A stretch of DNA of 41,865 bases from Nitrospirota bacterium (GTDB taxonomy: Bacteria; Nitrospirota; Thermodesulfovibrionia; Thermodesulfovibrionales; SM23-35): the NCBI GenBank assembly GCA_013388455.1, contig JACAFF010000022.1, positions 1 to 41,865 of the forward strand. The letters are read 5' to 3'. The translations under genes were made by a program, and so were the position numbers. Shown piece by piece: positions 9,000 through 16,086 of the stretch (position 1 is its first letter; each line of letters opens with the position of its first letter). The notes below the pieces were generated by a model. It was not told the origin of the DNA, ran no database searches, and worked only from the letters and a program-made list of their open reading frames with translations.

Positions 9000-9398
9000 T
9001 CAGAAAATATCTTTTATTTTCGTGACAAATATCTCAGCCTTTTCTATAGCTTCATTGGACTCATCAGGGGTAAATGATGTTTCAGGGTAATAATCCGCCT
9101 CTTCTCTTAGTTTCATTAATCTTCCGATGATCTTTCCGATATCAATTTCCACATCTTTTGTCTTCACATAATAAAGGCTGAACATCCTTTCCACACCTTC
9201 ATGGCTTTGAGGTACCACACCTTTCATAAGAAGAGCAGCCTTTGCAGAGTGATAAACAGCATAATAGGCAGATGCAATACTTTTATAATAAAAGCCGCTC
9301 TCATGCAGAACTTTAGCTGCCTTAAGTTCATCCATTGCACGTATAAATTCATCCTGCGCGAGTAGTCTACCTTCTTCCTTACCTATTCTCTCGACCAT
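9000..9398 (-). CDS. HEPN-domain protein, probable toxin of a MNT/HEPN pair
   Basis: A 132-residue all-alpha protein of the PF05168-type HEPN class. The signature is SIASAYYAVYHSAKAALLMKG (~residues 40-60), followed by SHEGVERMF and, near the C-terminus, REEADYYPE. I do not see the RNase-type R-x4-6-H motif of HepT-like HEPN toxins at the C-terminal position; in this HEPN class the conserved element is the R-x-x-A-D-Y-x-P stretch, so ribonuclease activity is not assured. It overlaps the upstream nucleotidyltransferase gene by 16 bp, so the two are co-translated. Such pairs act as toxin-antitoxin modules in several studied cases, with the nucleotidyltransferase neutralising the HEPN partner. 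Confidence 0.85.
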   Translation of the reverse strand: MVERIGKEEGRLLAQDEFIRAMDELKAAKVLHESGFYYKSIASAYYAVYHSAKAALLMKGVVPQSHEGVERMFSLYYVKTKDVEIDIGKIIGRLMKLREEADYYPETSFTPDESNEAIEKAEIFVTKIKDIF

Positions 9399-9733
9399 AT
9401 CACTATACCCTCTTTTTTTACTCTCATGAGAAAGGTACTAAGCCTTTCTCTGAAGTCTGCCTCTGAAACAAAAATTGCTGATACTATGACGTCATTAGAT
9501 AGTTCATAGTTATAGATAATGTCACTAATCACAAACCTTGTTGACCGGTCTATATTATTTTCTGTAATAAACAGAATATCTATATCAGAGCCCTCAAGGC
9601 TCCCCCCCCTTGCTTTTGAACCGTATAAAATAACTTTTTTTATGGGATACTTAGACGTGACCTCGTTAATAATACCTTTAAGGGCATGCTGCTCATTATA
9701 ATTAAGAGGGATATCTTTAGTTACAGAATACAT
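9383..9733 (-). CDS. MNT-type nucleotidyltransferase, probable antitoxin
   Basis: A 116-residue minimal nucleotidyltransferase. The catalytic signature GSKARGGSLEGSDIDILF (~residues 38-55) has the GS-x-x-RG and the D-x-D spaced as in the polymerase-beta fold (PF01909). It is the first gene of a two-gene operon with the HEPN gene. In characterised MNT/HEPN modules the nucleotidyltransferase adds AMP to the HEPN protein; whether this pair does so is inference. There is almost no leader between the promoter and the ATG, and no ribosome site is visible. The pair sits inside the glycan locus but has its own promoter, which suggests independent acquisition. Confidence 0.88.
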   Translation of the reverse strand: MYSVTKDIPLNYNEQHALKGIINEVTSKYPIKKVILYGSKARGGSLEGSDIDILFITENNIDRSTRFVISDIIYNYELSNDVIVSAIFVSEADFRERLSTFLMRVKKEGIVIWSRE

Positions 9734-9741
9734 GGTTAAAG

Positions 9742-9768
9742 ATTATAGCAGACTGACATTTTAGTCAA
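9742..9768 (-). promoter_or_regulatory. Putative promoter of the MNT/HEPN operon with overlapping inverted repeat
   Basis: On the minus strand TTGACT (9763-9768) and TATAAT (9742-9747) are separated by 15 bp, slightly short. Only 8 bp lie between the -10 box and the ATG at 9733, so the transcript would be nearly leaderless. The spacer carries a small inverted repeat (TGAC at 9754-9757, GTCA at 9764-9767), a plausible operator for autoregulation. Confidence 0.5.
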
Positions 9769-9828
9769 CTAATGTTACTTCTTCATATTGCATAAATGAC
9801 CGAAGGCCATAGATTCAGGCAAAAATTT

Positions 9829-10620
9829 TTACATCTCTGTCTTAAAAGGAAAATGCTTCAGATAGAAATTTATCAAACCTTTATAAAATTCCCATTTCTT
9901 CCTGAACTTAAGAGTCTCGACTGTTGCCCCTGCATGATGAATCATCCTGACATCAGTGCAAAGATATATCTTGTAATCTGTATTTTTGTAAACCCTATAA
10001 CACCAGTCTACATCGTTATAAAATATCGGGAAACGTTCGTCAAACGGTCCCACAGCATCCCAGCATTCCCTTTTAATTAAAATTGCTGAAGCCATTGGCT
10101 GAGGAACATAACCGCCTTTCAGATGTTCCTCTTCGATCAGCTTCCATCTCTTGAAATGACCTAACTTGTTAATACGAAGTTTCTCAAGTATAAGAGCAGC
10201 CGGCGTTGGGAATCTCCTGCAGGAAATCTGGAACCTGCCATCAGGGTAATAAAGCAGTGGCGCTGCTGCTCCAGCATCTTTATTTCTTTTCAGGCACTCT
10301 GCAAGTTTTTCTATGGGGTCTTCAATAAAGATAACGTCATTGTTAAGGAGAAAAATCATTTCACCATTTGATGCCTCAACCCCTTTGTTTACTGACCTTG
10401 CAAACCCTTCATTAAGGCTGTTTTTGATTAGCTTAACTTCTTTAAAATTATTTCTTATATATTCTGCTGTGCCGTCTGAAGAAGCGTCATCCACAACGAT
10501 TATTTCCGTCTTCAACCTGCTGCCCGATTTAAAGATGGATATGAGGCATTCAATAAGGAGTGCTCGATTATTCCAGGAAGGTATGATGAGAGAAACCAAA
10601 GGCTCTGAATTATCAGTCAT
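9829..10620 (-). CDS. Family 2 glycosyltransferase
   Basis: A 263-residue GT-A enzyme. PLVSLIIPSWNNRALLIECL opens the nucleotide-sugar-binding domain, IIVVDDASSDGT is the first acidic motif, FLLNNDVIF holds the DxD-equivalent (NND), and FYNDVDWCYRV near residue 210 is the acceptor/catalytic-base region typical of rhamnosyl-type GT2 enzymes. It has no membrane segment. It likely adds one sugar to the growing surface glycan on the cytoplasmic face. It follows the sulfatase-like gene by 71 bp and probably shares its transcript. Confidence 0.9.
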   Translation of the reverse strand: MTDNSEPLVSLIIPSWNNRALLIECLISIFKSGSRLKTEIIVVDDASSDGTAEYIRNNFKEVKLIKNSLNEGFARSVNKGVEASNGEMIFLLNNDVIFIEDPIEKLAECLKRNKDAGAAAPLLYYPDGRFQISCRRFPTPAALILEKLRINKLGHFKRWKLIEEEHLKGGYVPQPMASAILIKRECWDAVGPFDERFPIFYNDVDWCYRVYKNTDYKIYLCTDVRMIHHAGATVETLKFRKKWEFYKGLINFYLKHFPFKTEM

Positions 10621-10691
10621 AATGTTTAGCGAGTATCCTGTGCCGAATGCTTTCTCGTTTCACTCGCAATGGCTCCTCCTTATCGCTGGAT

Positions 10692-13232
10692 TCAGTTTGC
10701 GGATTTCTTTATCCCTTTATAGCCTAAGGAACTTGCGAGTTCAGATGCAAAACCTTTCTTTGAGATAGCAAAAATACGGACATCTGCATTATCTATGTTA
10801 TCAAATATCATAGATGAAAACACATAAAAGAATCCTGACTTCATCAATGCCTGATTATGAAAATAATCGACTACATCAGGCCTATTAGCATTACATTTCC
10901 CAGAATAGAAAAATTTGCCATTCACAAATATCACAATCTCATCCGGTAGTTGTGCCTGTTTAACTTCAGCAGCCCAGCCATAGAATATAACCTCGTCATT
11001 TTTCAATTCCACATTATCAATAGCACCTTGAATAGCATTTGGGACTATCTTTAAAGAAGTGCCTTTTGAGGAGGTTAAAGTATTAGAAGAAAGGGAATAG
11101 GCAACCAATTTTTTTTGTCTGGTATTTAAAAGTTGTATTTCCCCCCCTTTATTTTTTTGAATCATTAAGACTTCAACTTCATTATTGCCTTCAATAAAAG
11201 CTGTCTCAGGCACAATAAATGAAAATTTCCTTTTTTGCTTTTCGTCTTCATATATTTCTGATACTGCTACAATTCTATTATTTATGGCAATAACGAGTGG
11301 CAAACGCCCAATTTTTCTCATTTCTGACACAATCTGTCCTGTGATAAAGGCTGGAACAAATTTTGCCTTTTTTGAGACATTGGCGAAAAGAAACTCATCG
11401 TCAATCTTAACCTTAAAAGGTGCATCTCCGATTATTCCAATTTCGTTAACGTTTCTCCCTATAAGTTCACAATATTTACCATATTTGTATATTCCATCTG
11501 GCCTTGTTGTTCCAGAACCAAAGATCGCAAGCTTACGTTGCAGTGACAAATCAACACCTTTCAAAGGAACATCAAATACAAACTTCTCATAGAAGGGATT
11601 ATAAATAATCTTTTCTGTGCTTTCCGGCAGAGATTCATCAAGAGCTGATCGCCCGTCAACTTTACAAGGCATCTGAATATCAAGCACATCTGCTATAGTC
11701 GGAAGAATATCTATTGACTGCACATTCCGGTCACTGATAACACCTTCCTTCTGATATGGGACTTTAATCAATAAGGGTGCAAGAAGTATGTCAGGGGGAT
11801 ATCCATTTTTTATATTACGTCTCTGTTTATTGGGCCAGAAACTTACTCCATGATCTGCTGTTACTACAATTAACGATCTATCAAATATTCCAATTTCCTT
11901 AAGATGGGTTATTAATTCTCCGAGCAATTTATCGGTAAAACCAGCTTGTAAAAGGTGACGCTGATATCCCTGTAAAACCAGCGCTTCATTATTACTCCAT
12001 CGTTCCATCTTTATATCCAGCCCGGGGACATGAAATCCACTTTCAGCGTACTGTCTGCCAGAAGGAAAATAATCCCATGGCACATGAGGTAGAATACTGT
12101 GTATAAAATATAATGTTGGCTTATCTGTTGCACTAATTGAATTCACAAACTCTCTGAAAATCCTGACACGGTCTTTATGCTTCGGTTTTGTCTTTTCAAC
12201 ATACCCTTCATACTCTTTCTTAGTCGCAAAAATTTTCGCATCTCCTAAAAAATCTCCCCATGTTTGAGTTACAGGCGGAAGCCAGGAAAGCAAATCAGAC
12301 GGAAAGATTATGTGAGGACTTACTACTAATAAATCGACCCCCAACGATCTAATTCTCTGAATAGAATTCATCTTGTTCTTGCAGAGTTCATCAGGACAGA
12401 GCAGGGTCATAGACTCAATCGCCTTTATTTCATAAGAACCTCCCAGGAGGGTAAAAATATTGCATGGATGTTCATTAACAGTCGGGATGAGATAATGATC
12501 AACATAAGAACCAGTGAGTATGGCCGGGACTGCTGAATCAGTCATCTCGGCAACAGTGGTATTATTGCGAAACCAGTATGACTGTTTTGCCAGTTCTGCA
12601 AAATGCGGATAGCGAATTGGATCTATCTGATATTTTTCATCCATGAGAGAGATTGTTGAAAATTCATCGAATACCACCATGATAACAGGAGTGTCAGAAT
12701 TGACCGGTGAATTGATTTTATATTGTTTATTTTTCTCAAAAACAATCTTATTAACCGGCGAATTGAATAAAAGCAATAGGGGAAAAATCAGGATCGACGG
12801 GGACAGAACTGTGAGAAAGAATCTTACTGCTTGAAAACGGAAATAAGAGAAAATTGCTACAATTCCAAGTATCGCTGCAATTAGAACAACCACCACACCT
12901 GATAATTGATTTATATGCTTTAAACCCTGGATAGCAAATACTGTAATTAAAATCAGAATAATAAGCCCGTGCATTCCTTTGCGCACTTTCATTCCTGCTA
13001 AGCCTGCAATTGCTTCAAGCGCAACAAAAAAAAACGGTACTGCAAAGCTGAGAAAGATAATCAAAATAATTACATCAATTGGTTTTGCCTGATGGGCAAC
13101 TAAAAACTCTGCATGCCGGGAAAGCAGGTCATAAATTGGTTGTGCAATGGCAAAACTGAAAAGAACAAAGACGTGCAGGGCATTTATTAAAAAAGAGGAG
13201 TGTCTCATATGTAAACTATCTTTCATCTGCAT
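10692..13232 (-). CDS. Membrane-anchored sulfatase/LtaS-superfamily protein
   Basis: An 846-residue protein. Residues ~15-160 hold about five transmembrane helices, then an extracytoplasmic alkaline-phosphatase-superfamily domain. VIMVVFDEF has the metal ligand Asp at ~189. EMTDSAVPAILTG at ~229-241 aligns with the sulfatase CxPSR..LLTG motif, with Thr231 in the nucleophile position. HSILPHVPW has a ligand His at ~383 and VVTADHG holds D460-H461. A Thr nucleophile and N-terminal helices are seen in LtaS-type phosphoglycerol and phosphoethanolamine transferases, not in classical sulfatases, which need Cys or Ser. I therefore favour transfer of a phospho-substituent to the glycan, or hydrolysis of one. 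About 280 residues after the core form a beta-rich C-terminal region of unknown role. It is divergent from the sulfotransferase, with 65 bp between them. Confidence 0.8.
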   Translation of the reverse strand: MQMKDSLHMRHSSFLINALHVFVLFSFAIAQPIYDLLSRHAEFLVAHQAKPIDVIILIIFLSFAVPFFFVALEAIAGLAGMKVRKGMHGLIILILITVFAIQGLKHINQLSGVVVVLIAAILGIVAIFSYFRFQAVRFFLTVLSPSILIFPLLLLFNSPVNKIVFEKNKQYKINSPVNSDTPVIMVVFDEFSTISLMDEKYQIDPIRYPHFAELAKQSYWFRNNTTVAEMTDSAVPAILTGSYVDHYLIPTVNEHPCNIFTLLGGSYEIKAIESMTLLCPDELCKNKMNSIQRIRSLGVDLLVVSPHIIFPSDLLSWLPPVTQTWGDFLGDAKIFATKKEYEGYVEKTKPKHKDRVRIFREFVNSISATDKPTLYFIHSILPHVPWDYFPSGRQYAESGFHVPGLDIKMERWSNNEALVLQGYQRHLLQAGFTDKLLGELITHLKEIGIFDRSLIVVTADHGVSFWPNKQRRNIKNGYPPDILLAPLLIKVPYQKEGVISDRNVQSIDILPTIADVLDIQMPCKVDGRSALDESLPESTEKIIYNPFYEKFVFDVPLKGVDLSLQRKLAIFGSGTTRPDGIYKYGKYCELIGRNVNEIGIIGDAPFKVKIDDEFLFANVSKKAKFVPAFITGQIVSEMRKIGRLPLVIAINNRIVAVSEIYEDEKQKRKFSFIVPETAFIEGNNEVEVLMIQKNKGGEIQLLNTRQKKLVAYSLSSNTLTSSKGTSLKIVPNAIQGAIDNVELKNDEVIFYGWAAEVKQAQLPDEIVIFVNGKFFYSGKCNANRPDVVDYFHNQALMKSGFFYVFSSMIFDNIDNADVRIFAISKKGFASELASSLGYKGIKKSAN

Positions 13233-13297
13233 TTCATTTTTGCACTTATCTGCTTATAATAAAAAAACTTTTAATAAAACTCAAATGGGAGATAAGG

Positions 13298-14422
13298 GTG
13301 GATGTTATTATTTTCTTGAAATTTATCATCTACGTATTCATCACACTTTTTTCGCTTTTGATTCTCGGCAGTCTGTACTTCAAATGGTATTTTTCATGGG
13401 AGCTGGGTAACAGACGAGGGATGAATTATTATGGAAAGCCTCTTGCAACAAGAAGGGCATTCAAAAGAAAAATAAAGACCCATGCAATCTTTCTAAAACC
13501 CATTATTTTCATTGAAGCAAAATTGCGCAGACTGAAAAAGAGTCAGAACATTGCTTCCATTGAATATAATGGAATCTATGGTCCAAGCTATAGTTGCAGT
13601 CTGGAAAGTTTTCAAAAGGCTTCTGAATATCAACCAACGGAAAAAGATATATTTGTTGTAACACAAATGAGATGTGGCACTACATGGATGCAACAGATCA
13701 TTTACCAGATACTGACCAGAGGCAATGGAGAATTTAATGATAATAGCCATCTTCATCTTTATGCCATAAGCCCCTGGATAGAGGCTCTGGACAGCGTTCC
13801 GATAGAGCATGCTCCGCTTATTGGTTCAAGCTCTAAGAGGATCATAAAAACCCATATGCCAACCATTTTATGTCCTTATGAAGAAAATGCAAAATACATA
13901 TATGTAGCCCGGCATCCGGTCAGTTGTTTCAGAAGCATAGTAGATTACTTCCATTTAACAGCAGGACCATTTACCCCACCTGATTCGGAAATTGCAGATT
14001 GGTTTTGTAGTAATCGTATGTGGTGGTTACCCTGGCCTGAACATATATCAGGCTGGTGGAAATCAGCACAAAGTAAGCAGAATATCCTTTTTCTGCATTT
14101 TGAAGAAATAAAAAATGATACTAATAATATCATTCAGCGTGTCGCTGAATTTCTTGGTGAAGATTTAGACTCAGAAGACATTCAAAAGATTATATACAAA
14201 TCAAGCTTTCAATATATGAAGAGTAACGAAGAATATTTTGAAATGGTTCCACCGAATCTATTTACAGTAGCCGGTAGTTATTTCAGGAGTGGAAAAATTG
14301 ACAGTAACAAAGATGTTTCGGAGGAAACTCGTAAAAAAATATTAAACTTCTGCAAACAGGGGTTGTACAACTCTTCTTATCCTGTCGAAAAATTTTATCC
14401 GGATATCGCAAGGGTTAATTAA
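13298..14422 (+). CDS. Membrane-anchored sulfotransferase (PAPS-dependent)
   Basis: A 374-residue protein starting at GTG, with AAGG just before it. A hydrophobic helix (~residues 5-27) would anchor it. The PF00685 sulfotransferase domain follows: the 5'-phosphosulfate loop is QMRCGTTW (~123-130), KTHMP at ~184-188 supplies the conserved catalytic His of the family, and YVARHPVSCFRS (~202-213) is the 3'-phosphate-binding motif. It resembles cytosolic SULT-type enzymes more than heparan-type ones. It is the only plus-strand gene in the glycan locus. Its stop codon overlaps that of the convergent 14419-14688 gene. It presumably sulfates the surface glycan or a lipid; PAPS must come from elsewhere, as no cysC/cysN is visible here. 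Confidence 0.88.
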   Translation: MDVIIFLKFIIYVFITLFSLLILGSLYFKWYFSWELGNRRGMNYYGKPLATRRAFKRKIKTHAIFLKPIIFIEAKLRRLKKSQNIASIEYNGIYGPSYSCSLESFQKASEYQPTEKDIFVVTQMRCGTTWMQQIIYQILTRGNGEFNDNSHLHLYAISPWIEALDSVPIEHAPLIGSSSKRIIKTHMPTILCPYEENAKYIYVARHPVSCFRSIVDYFHLTAGPFTPPDSEIADWFCSNRMWWLPWPEHISGWWKSAQSKQNILFLHFEEIKNDTNNIIQRVAEFLGEDLDSEDIQKIIYKSSFQYMKSNEEYFEMVPPNLFTVAGSYFRSGKIDSNKDVSEETRKKILNFCKQGLYNSSYPVEKFYPDIARVN

Positions 14423-14688
14423 TCCACTTTCTTTTTACTATCTGACTTATCAGGATTGTTAGTGTCTTTCTTTGCGTAACCGAACAAAGCAAGAAATTTT
14501 CTTCCGAAGAACTTGAAGAAAACCACCACACTTGCCAATGCCCCCAGCAGCATCTGCCAGATCATACTACCTGAACCCGGGTCTAAATATGCATAAACCG
14601 GTCTTGTAAAAAAGAGAGATACAATTATCACTACGGCGATGTAAATTTTTATCATTATTCTCATCATTTTTGGAATTAATTTTGACAC
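14419..14688 (-). CDS. Small membrane protein of the YLDPGSGS type
   Basis: An 89-residue protein with one N-terminal hydrophobic segment, a conserved AYLDPGSGSMIWQ motif (~residues 33-45), a second hydrophobic segment, then a basic tail (F-K-F-F-G-R-K) and a Lys/Asp-rich end. Short proteins with YLDPGTGS recur in exopolysaccharide and glycosyltransferase neighbourhoods, but I know of no assigned function. The start is uncertain: GTG at 14688 is the longest choice, and ATG codons seven and eight codons later are possible; no clear ribosome site helps. Its stop overlaps the sulfotransferase stop within a TTAATTAA. Confidence 0.75.
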   Translation of the reverse strand: MSKLIPKMMRIMIKIYIAVVIIVSLFFTRPVYAYLDPGSGSMIWQMLLGALASVVVFFKFFGRKFLALFGYAKKDTNNPDKSDSKKKVD

Positions 14689-14796
14689 AAAATTATTATT
14701 TTTTCAAACCTGCGAATTGCTCCTGAAACAAATCCAGCAATAAGCGCCATACACTTCGCTCCTTCAGAATCACACATCTTTATCACTTGATTTGGT

Positions 14797-16086
14797 TTAT
14801 ACGCAATCCTTCCACATAATGAACCTGTAAATCTTCTCCATCTGTGATTCCCAGTCAAATTCAGAAATTGTCTGGAAGGCATTTTCTTTGATTGTCTTGA
14901 GGAATGTCTGATCAGCAATCAAGGCATGAATTTTTTCTGTTATATACGTTGGCGAAGGCTCAACAATAATGCAATTTACCCTGTCTTTCAGCAACCATGT
15001 GTTTGCGTAATTATGATTGGTGATAACAATTGAACCGCTTGCCATCAACTCCAGCGGGATATATGAAGGATGCTTTGTAAACATAAGGATAAGACCAAAA
15101 TCACAGCTTCGGTAGAGTTCAGCCGTTTCCCTGTAACTTAGAAGTCCGAGATTGGTAATAACCTCTTCCACCCCATATTCTTTTGTATCCCATTCGCTTC
15201 CTGCGGAAACAATCTCGATATTCTCCTTCAGATGTTCCTTAATCTTCCGAGCAGTGGCTATAGCCAGCTCAAATGCATTCCTTTCATGATGTGGCCTTCC
15301 ATAAAGAAAAAGCTTCATCTTCTCTGTTTTTTTGACTGATATATCAGGAGGATTTTCTTTTGGGAAAAATATGTGACGGTCAACAGCAGGGATGAAATAT
15401 TCTGCACGCATTCCATATGTTTTAGTAACGAAATCATATAGACCCGGCGTATTCACTATACCGTGAAAACCAAATCTATAAGTAGCCTCTGACATAGCAT
15501 AATATGAACCTGCAGGATAAAAAAGTGGCTCATAATCCTGCATGAAATAAAATTTTCCGAGAGTATTTTTGAACTTCATGAGCTGATACGCAGATGTCCA
15601 GAGTGTTGCCACAGAAATATCCGCATAAGGAACAACATTGATATGCGGACCCTTGTAAATATAAATTTCCTCTTTTGCAAGTTGCGGGAATGTTTCTTTA
15701 ATCTTACTCCTGATTTCTTCTTCATCAATGTAAGGATTATCATAAAGCACCAACCTCGTTGTTAACCCCTTTTCTCTGGCAAAATAATCTGCAAATCTGA
15801 AGATAGTATATATACCTCCATAATATGCGTGAAGGAAATAAGGAATGAACCAGTTGATGCTTTTTATTTCAGGTTTTTTTTCCTCGAATTCAGACATAAG
15901 CTTTCTATTCTGCTCAAGCTCTTGAACCGAAAAATCAAGTGCAGCTATGAGATTAAGCGTTTCAAGGGTTTTTGCTGGCTTGTCCTGATTTTTTGTAAGC
16001 TTATAAAGGACTCTTAGAAAACCGTTATATCCTTCATTTTTGATAATGTCTAATGCCCTTTTAACCTTGTCCCATTGCATGTTCAA
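14797..16086 (-). CDS. WsaF-like GT4 glycosyltransferase
   Basis: A 429-residue GT-B glycosyltransferase. The N-terminal half has the pattern INWFIPYFLHAYYGGIYT and FYFMQDYEPLFYPAGSYY, the hallmark of WsaF-type rhamnosyltransferases. The C-terminal half has LFLYGRPHHERNAFELA (donor-binding start), LGLLSYRETAELYRSCDFGL and SYIPLELMASGSIVITN, where the conserved acidic residue of the GT4 family lies. It overlaps the end of the upstream triple-GT gene by 26 bp from this ATG, or 20 bp from the ATG two codons later. WsaF makes beta-1,2-rhamnose links in an S-layer glycan; the sugar used here cannot be read from sequence. Confidence 0.88.
   Translation of the reverse strand: MNMQWDKVKRALDIIKNEGYNGFLRVLYKLTKNQDKPAKTLETLNLIAALDFSVQELEQNRKLMSEFEEKKPEIKSINWFIPYFLHAYYGGIYTIFRFADYFAREKGLTTRLVLYDNPYIDEEEIRSKIKETFPQLAKEEIYIYKGPHINVVPYADISVATLWTSAYQLMKFKNTLGKFYFMQDYEPLFYPAGSYYAMSEATYRFGFHGIVNTPGLYDFVTKTYGMRAEYFIPAVDRHIFFPKENPPDISVKKTEKMKLFLYGRPHHERNAFELAIATARKIKEHLKENIEIVSAGSEWDTKEYGVEEVITNLGLLSYRETAELYRSCDFGLILMFTKHPSYIPLELMASGSIVITNHNYANTWLLKDRVNCIIVEPSPTYITEKIHALIADQTFLKTIKENAFQTISEFDWESQMEKIYRFIMWKDCV

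Noticed and set aside
14413-14424. TTAATTAA shared by two convergent stop codons as a possible control site
   Set aside because: A TAA stop on both strands meeting at a palindrome is expected for tightly convergent genes; no hairpin or terminator is present.
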